From AV69 sp963742315 (GTDB lineage Bacteria > Verrucomicrobiota > Verrucomicrobiia > Chthoniobacterales > UBA10450): 64,000 nucleotides of DNA. The stretch lies in the NCBI GenBank assembly GCA_963742315.1, contig CAVULE010000013.1:1-64000 (forward strand), in the 5' to 3' direction. Position numbers and translations under genes: made by a program. The first letter of the stretch is position 1; each line of letters begins with the position of its first letter. The notes under the pieces were generated by a model. That model was not told the DNA's origin, did no database searches, and worked only from the letters and a program-made list of their open reading frames with translations. Positions 27,153-35,152 of this stretch are shown here, piece after piece.

Positions 27153-27164
27153 AAATCAAGCACA

Positions 27165-27196
27165 GCCGCGAAAAGTAACGCGTCTGTTACCTTTGC
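27165..27196. repeat. 32-bp inverted repeat, right copy
   Basis: It is the exact reverse complement of 21271-21302 and contains GTAAC-N6-GTTAC. It sits between the barrel remnant and the response-regulator remnant. Promoter-operator use or an element boundary are both possible. Confidence 0.7.
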
Positions 27197-27317
27197 GGTA
27201 TCGTTTCCAGCAAGGAATACGGCTTAATGGTGGAGTCTCGATTTCCCATGCTTGCTGGCTCGTCCACCGATGAGAATGTTAACCGCATAACGGGCCCTCC
27301 AGTAATTTTTAAAGCTT

Positions 27318-27476
27318 GTGCACACTCTGGTTGTTGAGGACGACGTTCGACTGGCACGACAGATCGCTTCGGCGCTAATCGAAGCCGGCCACGATCCGGT
27401 CGTGACTCACGACAGCGAAGCAGCCGTGCGCAATGCGGCGGAGTCTTCTTTCGACTTGATCGTGCTCGATGTTGGG
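27318..27476 (+). pseudogene. Truncated response-regulator receiver domain
   Basis: From GTG 27318 the first 53 residues are a receiver start (TLVVEDDVRLARQIASALIE, with the phospho-acceptor strand FDLIVLDVG). The expected LPGxDG continuation, the Thr/Ser and Lys residues and any output domain are absent; unrelated sequence follows. Loss of its remainder may be linked to the nearby inverted repeat. Confidence 0.5.
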
Positions 27477-27591
27477 CAAATGAATCGGCCGATTCAGTTC
27501 AAAACGACAGCTTCATCCCTCAGAAATTTGGTCAGTCGCTCTCCGTACTGCGGCAAGTACGAAAGACAAAGTAGAAAGAGATAGAAAGGAT

Positions 27592-28719
27592 ATGAACAAA
27601 ATAGCAATAAAAACGTTTGTGATGGCGGCGGCGATTTCTTCGGCGCTAGCGATAGCGCCGCCTATTAAAACTGGCCCGTACAAAAGCAATCTCACCCCTA
27701 CGAGCGATCACAGCTTGGGTTTTAAGCAGGTACTATTTATCCGGACACAGTTCCCGGACTTAGCGACCAGCAAAACGCAAGCGGATTGCCAGACGGTGAT
27801 GGAACAGGTAAGGCAGCGTTACGTCCGTTCTTCCTACGGCAGGACAGATATGAACGTGACGGTAACGGCAGTGGCCTACATGATGCCACACCCGTCGAGT
27901 TACTACGTTACGCAAAGCACGGTAGACGCTTGCTGGACGGCGTTGATGAACGATGCCGTAGCCGCGGCGTCAGCTGATTATCCGGTTGACCAGACCGGCG
28001 GTAGCTATGACTTCGTGGGGGATTATTTCCCCGATATCGCGCCCGCGCCCGGATACAAGATCAGGGGGGCCAGGGCAAGCTTCGGCACCAAGTGGTTTTG
28101 GATTAGCGACCCTGGCACCCTCCAAGGCATGTATCCGGGGCTTATAGCGCACGAAATGGGACATGCCTACGGTGCTAGACACGCTAGCCTTTGGCAAACG
28201 AGTGACGGCGATCCGGTGAGCGCGACGGGCAAGCTCGTGGAATACAGCGATACTTACGACCCAATGGGGGGAGCAACCGGATATACCCAGCCTTACGGAG
28301 ACTTTAATCTGTGGGTAAAATGGCACTTCGGCTGGATTGACGATGCGCAAGTTGCGATCGTGATGGCGCCGGGGACATATCAATTCCGCATTTTCCGGTT
28401 CGATAGCGCGGCTGCTACCGGATTGTTATCTATCAAGGTTCCGCGCGGCGACGGGAGCAATTATTGGATAGGGATTCGTCGTAATTGGGTGAAAAAGCCG
28501 CTGGAAATGACCGGCGCTTATATCCTTTGGGGGTACGACGTTCTTTATCACGACAGCGCGCTCATTGACTGCAACACCCCCGGCTCCAACATATCGGACT
28601 CGGCTTTACAGGTCGGGCAAACGCTGACCGACGCGCCGCACGGAATCACGATTACGCCGCTGGCGATTGGCGGGAGCGATCCAAATCAATACATGGACGT
28701 GCAGGTGACAAAACAATGA
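27592..28719 (+). CDS. Secreted metzincin-like metalloprotease (M11 gametolysin-like)
   Basis: The 375-aa protein has a signal peptide (KTFVMAAAISSALA) and a good ribosome-binding site (AAAGGA). The zinc motif HEMGHAYGARH (187-197) has the HExxHxxxxxH form of metzincins. A DPMGG segment downstream could be the Met-turn. The fold is most like bacterial M11/gametolysin-type peptidases. It lacks an obvious propeptide cysteine switch and has no C-terminal anchor, so it is probably released or periplasmic. Substrate unknown. It is a single gene after a stretch of gene fragments. Confidence 0.7.
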   Translation: MNKIAIKTFVMAAAISSALAIAPPIKTGPYKSNLTPTSDHSLGFKQVLFIRTQFPDLATSKTQADCQTVMEQVRQRYVRSSYGRTDMNVTVTAVAYMMPHPSSYYVTQSTVDACWTALMNDAVAAASADYPVDQTGGSYDFVGDYFPDIAPAPGYKIRGARASFGTKWFWISDPGTLQGMYPGLIAHEMGHAYGARHASLWQTSDGDPVSATGKLVEYSDTYDPMGGATGYTQPYGDFNLWVKWHFGWIDDAQVAIVMAPGTYQFRIFRFDSAAATGLLSIKVPRGDGSNYWIGIRRNWVKKPLEMTGAYILWGYDVLYHDSALIDCNTPGSNISDSALQVGQTLTDAPHGITITPLAIGGSDPNQYMDVQVTKQ

Positions 28720-28906
28720 ACACTGACATGGCTCCAGCGAGCTGCTCACCAAATCACGAACAAGGCAATTTCCGCACGGCAAAGTAAGACCAACCTGAGG
28801 TTTCGCCTGCGCGTGCGTTAAGGCTACCGTTGGGGCGCTGCGGCTCGTGCGCACCGCCGTATGATACCCTTTCGCCTGTTTGCTGATAACGTGAAAAACA
28901 CGCTTG

Positions 28907-28948
28907 TTGCATTTCTCATCTGCTACATTATAATGTCTCAGTTGAGAA
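28907..28948 (+). promoter_or_regulatory. Promoter and palindromic operator of the toxin-antitoxin pair
   Basis: TTGCAT (28907-28912) and TATAAT (28929-28934) with a 16-nt spacer form a good sigma-70 promoter. TTCTCA (28913-28918) and TGAGAA (28943-28948) are inverted repeats that bracket the -10 box, where an autoregulating antitoxin could bind. The second arm ends 1 nt before the GTG start. Confidence 0.6.
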
Positions 28949-28949
28949 T

Positions 28950-29354
28950 GTGGCTACCACTTTAAAACGCGGTCAAGGAATTACAGCGGTTCATCAGCAT
29001 ATTGCACGGATTCAGGCGGGCCTGAGCTATCGCGCGGTGGAGAATCTGCAGCGGGCTCTGCATATCCCGTTGGAAACGATGGCGAGCGTGCTCGGGATGT
29101 CGCGCGCGACGCTGCATCGGCGTAAAAATCAGGGCAAGATTGACCAGAACGAATCGGAAAGACTGGTGCGTTATCAGCGATTGCTTGAAAAAGCAGACGA
29201 TGTTTTCGGGGATGTGGCGAGGGCGCGAGAGTGGTTGACGCATAAACAACCCGGGCTCGGCGGCGCCGTGCCGTTGGATTTTGCCAGGACGGAGATCGGC
29301 GCCCGCGAAGTGGAAAATCTATTAGGCCGGATCGAGTACGGTGTTTATTCCTGA
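28950..29354 (+). CDS. Xre/MbcA/ParS-type antitoxin (DUF2384)
   Basis: The 134-aa protein has an N-terminal helix-turn-helix (LETMASVLGMSRATLHRRK) and a C-terminal toxin-binding region of the DUF2384/MbcA-ParS type (LEKADDVFGDVARAREWLTH). It neutralises the downstream RES toxin and is expected to repress the promoter just upstream. It starts at GTG 28950. Its stop overlaps the toxin start (TGATG, sharing one base), which suggests translational coupling. Confidence 0.88.
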   Translation: MATTLKRGQGITAVHQHIARIQAGLSYRAVENLQRALHIPLETMASVLGMSRATLHRRKNQGKIDQNESERLVRYQRLLEKADDVFGDVARAREWLTHKQPGLGGAVPLDFARTEIGAREVENLLGRIEYGVYS

Positions 29355-29818
29355 TGGCCAACGTCGTCGGCTGGCGCATCGTTAAAGAGAAACACGCCAA
29401 GTCGGCTTTTTCCGGGGAAGGAGCACGCATCTTCGAGGGACGATGGAATTCCGCCGGAGTGCGGATGGTTTATTGCAGCGAACATGTCTCGCTCGCGGCG
29501 CTGGAAATTCTCGTGCACACCCAGCCGGTCACGATTCGGGATAAATTCCGAGTGTTTCGTGTCAGTTGGGACGGAAAGACGATGATCACGATTGATTTAA
29601 AGAAATTGCCGAGGGGCTGGAACGCCCAACCGCCGAGTTCTGTTTCAAAAGAGGTTGGCGACAATTGGATTCGTGCAGGTCACTCCGTGGTTCTTGCCGT
29701 TCCGAGTGTGATTGTGCCGGCTGAGAGAACGTTTCTCCTTAATCCTCAACATCACGATTTCGGCAAAATCAAAATTAAAGATACCGGCAGTTTCTACCTC
29801 GATCCGCGGCTTCGCTAA
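29354..29818 (+). CDS. RES-domain toxin (NAD+ phosphorylase/ParT-like)
   Basis: The 154-aa protein is a RES-family toxin: an Arg near the N-terminus (GWRIVKEKHA), the GxGARxxxGRWN-like segment (GEGARIFEGRWNS), the conserved YCSEHVSLAALEILVH and SVIVPAERTFLLNP near the end. MbcT breaks down NAD+ with phosphate, and ParT modifies a ribose-phosphate synthase with ADP-ribose; which activity this one has cannot be told from sequence. It forms an operon with the antitoxin at 28950. Confidence 0.9.
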   Translation: MANVVGWRIVKEKHAKSAFSGEGARIFEGRWNSAGVRMVYCSEHVSLAALEILVHTQPVTIRDKFRVFRVSWDGKTMITIDLKKLPRGWNAQPPSSVSKEVGDNWIRAGHSVVLAVPSVIVPAERTFLLNPQHHDFGKIKIKDTGSFYLDPRLR

Positions 29819-29823
29819 CAAAT

Positions 29824-30068
29824 TGTAGGACAGGCGTTCCCGCCTGCCGGATTAGATGCTTCGACCAGCGACGCGCTTGCCCTACAAGCTTTTGGGGGAA
29901 AGTAATCACGCCAAGTCTGGTAGGGCGACGGCTGCAGAGCCGGGGAAACATGCATTGGATTGTAGGGCAAGCGCTCCCGCTTGCCGTTGTCAAGGAGCGG
30001 CGATCATGCAGATCGCCGTCGGCGGTTTGGAAACCGCCGTTCCTTGGCAAGGCGGCTCAACGGAGTCT
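29824..30068. repeat. Cluster of interspersed hairpin repeats
   Basis: Units include TTGTAGGACAGGCG...TTGCCCTACAA (29824-29887), a GGTAGGGCGACGGCTGCAGAGCC arm (from about 29920), TTGTAGGGCAAGCGCTCCCG (from about 29960), a GGCGGTTTGGAAACCGCC palindrome, and a GGCTCAACGGAGTCTCGC arm (to about 30066). They match families seen at 20548 and inside the SpmAB gene. The region is open in one frame into the next gene but is not likely to be translated. Confidence 0.6.
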
Positions 30069-30174
30069 CGCAATACCAGAAATGGTTAGTTGCGGGGCCA
30101 GCAATTTTTCGCCAGTCGGTTTTTCCATCGCGACCGAATCGACAAATGACCGAGTCCTGCCGAAATATGAAGCT

Positions 30175-33033
30175 GTGAAAACAATCACCTCCGCCGTCGT
30201 TCTTCTTACTTGCTACGGGAGTGCCCTGGCCCAAGCACCATCTGCCACACTTGCCGGCACACATCCTTCTACCTCGCCCACGCCTGAAACAGCGAATTTG
30301 TCGGGTACGCCTGCAACAAGTCCATCGTCTCCCTCCGCGGCGTCTTCGTCCGCACCGGAGGTCGCCCCGCCGAAATTGACCGACATCCTGTTTAAGAATT
30401 TCAAGGCGCGGTCAATCGGGCCGGCGGCGATGGGCGGGCGCGTTTCAGATATCGCGATTGATCCGCGCAATCCCGCGATCTTTTTCGTCGGGCTTTCAAC
30501 CGGCGGCTTATTCAAGACGGGCGACAACGGCGTGACTTTTGATTCGACGTTCGACAAGCAGCCGGTGCAATCAATCGGCGCGGTCGCAATCGCTCCGAGC
30601 GACAGTGATATTGTATGGGTTGGAACGGGCGAACCAACCGATCGTAATTCGGCGGAGTGGGGCAATGGCGTTTATCGTTCGAGCGATGGTGGAAGCACGT
30701 GGCAGCGTGTTGGGCTGGAGAACAGTCGCGCTATAGGACGTATCGTCGTTCACCCGAAAAGTCCCGAAACGGCCTATGCTGCTGCCCTCGGAAATCTTTG
30801 GGCGGATGGGGGTGACCGGGGTTTGTTCAAAACGACAGACTCGGGGAAATCCTGGAAATCTGTGCTGACTGCGCCGGCCTCGCAGAGCGCGCGCGTGGGC
30901 TGCGTTGATGTCGCGATGGCGCCGGACAATTCGGAAATAATTTACGCGGCGCTTTATGGGCGACGCCGCACACCGTGGAGTTTCGCTTACGGTATTTCCG
31001 CGACAAATGGAGAAGACGTTGGCGGCATTTTCAAGAGTACGAACGGCGGTGGGACATGGAAAAAATGCAGCAATGGTTTGCCGACGCTAACGGGAAAGAT
31101 CGGTCTAGCGGTTACGGCAATGAATCCCAAAATCGTGATGGCGGTGGTGCAGAGCGACGAAGGTGGCACAAATGATTTCACCGATATTCACAGTAAACGC
31201 GGCGGGGTTTTTCGTTCGGAGGATGGGGGCGAAACATGGAAACGCACCAGCGATCTCGATCCGCGCCCATTCTATTTCAGCCAGATTCGGATCGATCCCG
31301 CGAACGATCAGCGGGTTTATCTGCTCGGCTTCGCACTCCTCGTTTCCGATGACGGTGGAAAAACTTTCCGCGAGGATCTTTCGGACAAATTGCATCCGGA
31401 TATGCACGCGCTGGCCATTCAAAATGGAAGTGCGCCGCCGCCGAAGCCGCCGAAACCCGAGGACAAGAACAAGCCACCGAAACCGCCGGTTTCCTTACGT
31501 TTGATTAACGGAAACGATGGTGGCGTTTACCAAAGCTACGCCGGCGGCAAAGGTTGGGAACATTTGAATCGGATCCCAGCTGGCGAATTCTACCGCATCT
31601 CGTTAGACGACTCGCGCCCGGTTTATCGGATCGCCGGTGGTTTGCAGGATAATAGCAATTGGGTTGGCCCAAGTGCAGTGCAGAGCAAGGAAGGCATCCG
31701 CAATTGTGATTGGACGCCCTTCACCGGCGCCGATGGGTTTTATGTGCTGTTCGATCCGGCTGATCGCGACACGCTTTATGGCGATAACCAGGAAGGCGTA
31801 GTGCATCGATTTAACATGCGCACGGGCGAGCTGCGCATTTTGAAGCCGCAATCGGCGGAAGGACGCGAGCCGACGCGTTTCCATTGGAATTCGCCGCTAA
31901 TTATGAGCCGGCACAAACCGGGCGTGCTTTACCTCGGCGGCAACCACGTTTTTCGCCTGACCGATCGGGCAGAGCGTTACGCGGTTATCAGTCCCGACTT
32001 GTCGCGGAACGAGCCGGAGAAGACGCGAGTGGTCGGGAGCGGCGCGGAAGTTTATGGAGTCGTCTATTCGTTGGCGGAATCGCCGGTGCGCGCTGGAACT
32101 TTGTGGGCTGGGACTGACGATGGCCGGCTCTGGGTTACGCAAGACGATGGTGGGAAATGGACAGAGTTGACGGCAAATTTGCCCGAACCGTTGCGCAACC
32201 AATGGATCGTGCGAATCGAACCTGGCGCGCAAGATGCGAACCTCGCTTACGTCGCCGCGAGCGGTTATCGGGTAGGGGACGATCGACCGATGCTGGCGCG
32301 TACGTCCGACGGCGGGAAGACCTGGACGAATATTACCGGCGACCTTCCGGCGAACGACCCGGTGGAAGTAATCCGCGAAGATCCGGTAAATCCGAAACTG
32401 CTTTATGCGGGGACGCATTTCGGCGCGTTCGCCTCTTTCGACCAGGGGGTGCACTGGGTCCGGGTTGGCGATTTGCCGCCAGTGCGGGTGGACGACTTGC
32501 AGATTCATCCGCGCACTTTCGACCTGGTGATAGCGACACATGGGCGAAGCATCTACGTGCTTGATGACGCGCGGCCGTTCCGTGAATTGACGCCGGAAAT
32601 CGCGAGTAAACCAGCGCATTTATTTAGTGTGCGTCCGGTCAATGGTGCTTACGCGCCTTCTGGATTTTCGGACTGGAATGGCAAGGGCGTTTATCGTGGC
32701 GCCAATCCCGCGGAAGGCGCGCTCTTCACGGTGTGGCTGAAAGATTTCACCGGTGATGAAATTAAAATCGCGATCACGAATGCAACCGGTGCGCCGGTGG
32801 CGAATTTGAAGGCGCCCGGCGTCGCAGGATTCACGCGTTTGAACTGGGATCTGCGTCCGACCGAAGATGTGCTGACGAAATATGGTGGGGACGATCCGAA
32901 AAAATTGATGTCGAGCGGGGATTACACCGCGGAATTTTCCTTCGGACCGAACAAGATGAAGCAAACCTTTCACGTAGACCTGGCCGATGGGATTACGCCG
33001 CGTGGCGGATTCGAACCGCAGAACGACCAATGA
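30175..33033 (+). CDS. Exported BNR/VPS10-type beta-propeller protein
   Basis: From GTG 30175 the protein has about 952 aa, beginning with a signal peptide (TITSAVVLLTCYGSALAQ); the frame is open further upstream but only through repeats. It carries many BNR/Asp-box repeats (SSDGGSTWQRV, TTDSGKSWKSV, STNGGGTWKKC, SEDGGETWKRT, TSDGGKTWTNI), the signature of sialidase/VPS10-like propellers, probably two stacked propellers. A Pro/Lys-rich linker lies mid-protein (PPKPPKPEDKNKPPKPP). The C-terminal 130 residues form a beta-sandwich-like tail. Proteins of this type are common in Acidobacteria and Verrucomicrobia, and their substrate is not known. The cupin gene overlaps its end by 4 nt. Confidence 0.75.
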   Translation: MKTITSAVVLLTCYGSALAQAPSATLAGTHPSTSPTPETANLSGTPATSPSSPSAASSSAPEVAPPKLTDILFKNFKARSIGPAAMGGRVSDIAIDPRNPAIFFVGLSTGGLFKTGDNGVTFDSTFDKQPVQSIGAVAIAPSDSDIVWVGTGEPTDRNSAEWGNGVYRSSDGGSTWQRVGLENSRAIGRIVVHPKSPETAYAAALGNLWADGGDRGLFKTTDSGKSWKSVLTAPASQSARVGCVDVAMAPDNSEIIYAALYGRRRTPWSFAYGISATNGEDVGGIFKSTNGGGTWKKCSNGLPTLTGKIGLAVTAMNPKIVMAVVQSDEGGTNDFTDIHSKRGGVFRSEDGGETWKRTSDLDPRPFYFSQIRIDPANDQRVYLLGFALLVSDDGGKTFREDLSDKLHPDMHALAIQNGSAPPPKPPKPEDKNKPPKPPVSLRLINGNDGGVYQSYAGGKGWEHLNRIPAGEFYRISLDDSRPVYRIAGGLQDNSNWVGPSAVQSKEGIRNCDWTPFTGADGFYVLFDPADRDTLYGDNQEGVVHRFNMRTGELRILKPQSAEGREPTRFHWNSPLIMSRHKPGVLYLGGNHVFRLTDRAERYAVISPDLSRNEPEKTRVVGSGAEVYGVVYSLAESPVRAGTLWAGTDDGRLWVTQDDGGKWTELTANLPEPLRNQWIVRIEPGAQDANLAYVAASGYRVGDDRPMLARTSDGGKTWTNITGDLPANDPVEVIREDPVNPKLLYAGTHFGAFASFDQGVHWVRVGDLPPVRVDDLQIHPRTFDLVIATHGRSIYVLDDARPFRELTPEIASKPAHLFSVRPVNGAYAPSGFSDWNGKGVYRGANPAEGALFTVWLKDFTGDEIKIAITNATGAPVANLKAPGVAGFTRLNWDLRPTEDVLTKYGGDDPKKLMSSGDYTAEFSFGPNKMKQTFHVDLADGITPRGGFEPQNDQ

Positions 33034-33338
33034 ACGTCAAAAATATTCGCGAGGCGAGCGATTGGTTTGAAGTGCTGCAAACAACAAAGCGAACCCAGAC
33101 GGCTGTGATGATATTGAAACCGGGCAAATCATCCGGCAGCGAACCGGAAGGTCATAAGAAAAGCGATCAGGTTTTGTTAGTCTTGGGCGGGGAAGTGGAA
33201 GGTGAGATTGCAGATGAAACAGTCACTTTGCGAGAAGGCGATGTGATTGTGATTACTGCAGGTACGCGACACAAGTTCAGTAACCGAGGCTCAGCCGACG
33301 CGGTTACCTTTAACACCTATTCGCCGCCGGAATATTAG
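33030..33338 (+). CDS. Small cupin-domain protein
   Basis: The 102-aa single-cupin protein has the two cupin motifs in reduced form: GSEPEGHKKSDQVLLVLGGE and GDVIVITAGTRHKFSNRG. Potential metal ligands include His in EGH and in TRH. It overlaps the propeller gene by ATGA, so the two are co-transcribed. Small cupins of this kind act as sugar isomerases, dioxygenases or simple ligand binders; the role here is not known. Confidence 0.75.
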   Translation: MNVKNIREASDWFEVLQTTKRTQTAVMILKPGKSSGSEPEGHKKSDQVLLVLGGEVEGEIADETVTLREGDVIVITAGTRHKFSNRGSADAVTFNTYSPPEY

Positions 33339-33397
33339 ACGTTAGTATCGGACGGCTTGGGTATTTGTTAGCGCCAAAGAGCGCGATCTCTTAGCAG

Positions 33398-33415
33398 CCT
33401 GGGCATCGCCCCAGG
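33398..33415. repeat. REP-like hairpin left of the transposase remnant
   Basis: CCTGGGCATCGCCCCAGG folds into a short stem; the same CTGGGG/CCCCAG stem is found at 34017-34033 on the other side of the transposase remnant. Confidence 0.6.
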
Positions 33416-33472
33416 ACTGTGGTCGAATCGTCAGCCAGCGCTGTAGGCGCGACTCAATGCAGTGGTTCGTGC

Positions 33473-33942
33473 TCAATCCCACACGTATTGTTCGTTAAAT
33501 TCAACACCGTGCCTGCGCAACAACTCGCGGTATTCTTCCTGAAAAGTGTGGGTGCGATGGTGCTCTTCTTGCCTTTGCGCGTATTGCGGCACAGCTTTCA
33601 GCTGGCTCTGGCTCACCGAAAAGACTCCATACCCGCGCTGCCAGAAAAAGCCGCGGTAGCGGGTTTCAAGGGCCTTGATCCATTTCGAGGATGGTTTCTT
33701 TATCTACTCGATTAACTCGGCCTGGGAAACAGTTCGCGGCAGCGTTGTGATGATGTGAACGTGATCGGCAACACCGCCTACGCGCAAAGCTTCGCCACCT
33801 AAATCGCGGCATATCGTCGCCAGATAGGAATGCATGCGTGGCCGTATGGCGGAGTCGAGCCAGGGCTCGCGATTCTTCGTACTAAAAATGATGTGAATGA
33901 TAAAATGATGTGAATGATAACTTTGCTGAGAGATTGCGGCAT
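33473..33942 (-). pseudogene. Decayed REP-associated tyrosine transposase (IS200-like Y1)
   Basis: Read leftwards, the sequence encodes the hallmarks of a RAYT/IS200-type transposase: a start MPQSLSKVIIHII, then FSTKNREPWLD, the metal-binding HVHI motif in GGVADHVHIITTLPR, the SSKWIKAL region and the C-terminal HTFQEEYRELLRRHGVEF. It is inactive. A 17-bp tandem duplication (33887-33903 and 33904-33920) shifts the frame near the start, and a TAG stop lies at 33704-33706. Hairpins on both sides fit a REP-mobilising unit. The same enzyme class may once have spread hairpins in this genome. Confidence 0.75.
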
Positions 33943-34016
33943 CGCATCAATGATGGACTGAAAAGGCGCCGGAATGAATCGCGCTTTCAGCGCTGAGCTT
34001 TGTATGGTACGAATTC

Positions 34017-34033
34017 CTGGGGCGCTGCCCCAG
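34017..34033. repeat. REP-like hairpin right of the transposase remnant
   Basis: CTGGGGCGCTGCCCCAG is a 7-bp stem with a 3-nt loop, the partner of the hairpin at 33398. Confidence 0.65.
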
Positions 34034-34101
34034 ACTAAATTGATGCCGCGCCTTTGGCGCTAAACATCACCTCCGCGCAGCGAAGCGGCTACAATGATAT
34101 A

Positions 34102-34620
34102 CTACGCTGCCAGGAGCGGCTCGATCAGGGAGGATTGGCCGCCGAATTTCGGATACAAAAAGCGCGCAGCTGGTGAGTTCTCTCGGGTTTTGGCGCAGGC
34201 CCGGACCATCCCGGCATCTCGCAAATGGCGTAACGCGGAGCAGAGCAACAAAGTACCAAGACCGCGGTTCCGATATTCCATTAGGATACACGGGCCCGGA
34301 ACGAGTTGCGCCGGCGCATCAGGGTCAGTCATCAGCAACAAGGTACCACCAACGATGCGGGCACCATGTTGAAGCGCCAGCCAGTTGGCAGATTCCGAAT
34401 CGAATGCAGCGGCGATTGAGCTTTTGACCTGCGCGTCAATCATGTGCAGCGCCGCGTTCCAACCGGGATCGAGCGCGAAAGATTTCTCGATCACACCTTG
34501 CAATTGCTCGCGTTCCGCGGCTTTGACCAGGCTCAAGCGGTACTGCCTCGGCGTGGTAATCGCCGGCAATTTGTTTCCGGCCAAGTCCCAGACAAAATTG
34601 ACCCATCTCGTCTTTTTCAT
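34102..34620 (-). CDS. GNAT-family N-acetyltransferase
   Basis: The 172-aa protein has the GNAT acetyl-CoA-binding signature (CILMEYRNRGLGTLLLCSAL, with the R/QxxGxG/A loop as NRGLGT) and a typical final beta segment (AARFLYPKFGG). The N-terminal 30 residues (KKTRWVNFVWDLAG) are not part of the fold. The substrate is unknown. It is encoded after the pilT/pilU cluster on the same strand with a 65-nt gap, so it may or may not belong to that operon. Confidence 0.75.
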   Translation of the reverse strand: MKKTRWVNFVWDLAGNKLPAITTPRQYRLSLVKAAEREQLQGVIEKSFALDPGWNAALHMIDAQVKSSIAAAFDSESANWLALQHGARIVGGTLLLMTDPDAPAQLVPGPCILMEYRNRGLGTLLLCSALRHLRDAGMVRACAKTRENSPAARFLYPKFGGQSSLIEPLLAA

Positions 34621-34685
34621 GGTGAGGCGTATGAGCTAAGACAACCGGCGCACGTTGGACGCGTCGGCAAAATCCTGCGACAAGA

Positions 34686-35150
34686 TTACATCGTCTGGAC
34701 CGTCTTCAACGTCGATTGAAAAAAATGATACATTTCCCGATGTTCGGTCGTCCCTCGGCGGAGAACTGGTTTGAAGTTCGGTAGATCGGCAACATTAACA
34801 ATTCGATCGACGCTTTGAACAAACGCAGCCAGGGAATCGTTGGTCGGAAAGAGATGGCTGAGCAAAACAACAAATTGCTCGCGCCGTTGGGCAGCGGATT
34901 CGCAGACGAGCTTTTGCAGAATTGGATTGGTCGCGAGGTTCGAGCCCCTGAAGTTTTCGTAAACGACAATGACGTCATAAGAATAAGTGCGGAGCTTGAG
35001 CAGCACATCTTCTTCGTGAAGGCCCACGTGCACCTTGTACTTCAGATCGGTCAACTGCGGCACTACTACCTTCTGGTATTGCTCGTGATCGACGCAGACC
35101 AGCGCGGTGCTTTCGCCGGCATCAAATAACCCTAAATCGTCTTTTTCCAT
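34686..35150 (-). CDS. Receiver-like protein in the pilT cluster
   Basis: The 154-aa product has the size and hydrophobic rhythm of a receiver domain (ALVCVDHEQYQ, then YDVIVVYENF and FVVLLSHLFPTNDSLAAF). The position of the usual phospho-acceptor Asp holds Tyr or Glu (VYENF), so it is probably a pseudo-receiver. It starts 2 nt after the upstream pilU-like gene, so co-expression is likely. It may help regulate the retraction ATPases; I do not recognise a named family. Confidence 0.6.
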   Translation of the reverse strand: MEKDDLGLFDAGESTALVCVDHEQYQKVVVPQLTDLKYKVHVGLHEEDVLLKLRTYSYDVIVVYENFRGSNLATNPILQKLVCESAAQRREQFVVLLSHLFPTNDSLAAFVQSVDRIVNVADLPNFKPVLRRGTTEHREMYHFFQSTLKTVQTM

Positions 35151-35152
35151 GG

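Larger units (their letters stand above)
26360..27591. other. Gene-fragment graveyard
   Basis: More than 1.2 kb without an intact gene. Visible remnants are a frameshifted small protein (26680-26830), the last 50 residues of an outer-membrane barrel (26997-27152), the right copy of the 32-bp inverted repeat (27165-27196) and the first 50 residues of a response regulator (27318-27476). Confidence 0.55.
33339..34101. other. Intergenic region with transposase remnant and flanking hairpins
   Basis: No intact gene. It contains the decayed transposase at 33473-33942 and two CTGGGG...CCCCAG hairpins at 33398-33415 and 34017-34033, one on each side. Additional short palindromes (GCTTTCAGCGCTGAGC near 33984) occur on the right. 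Confidence 0.6.

Noticed and set aside
29950..30174. N-terminal extension of the propeller protein
   Set aside because: The frame is open only through interspersed repeats; a signal peptide starts at GTG 30175.
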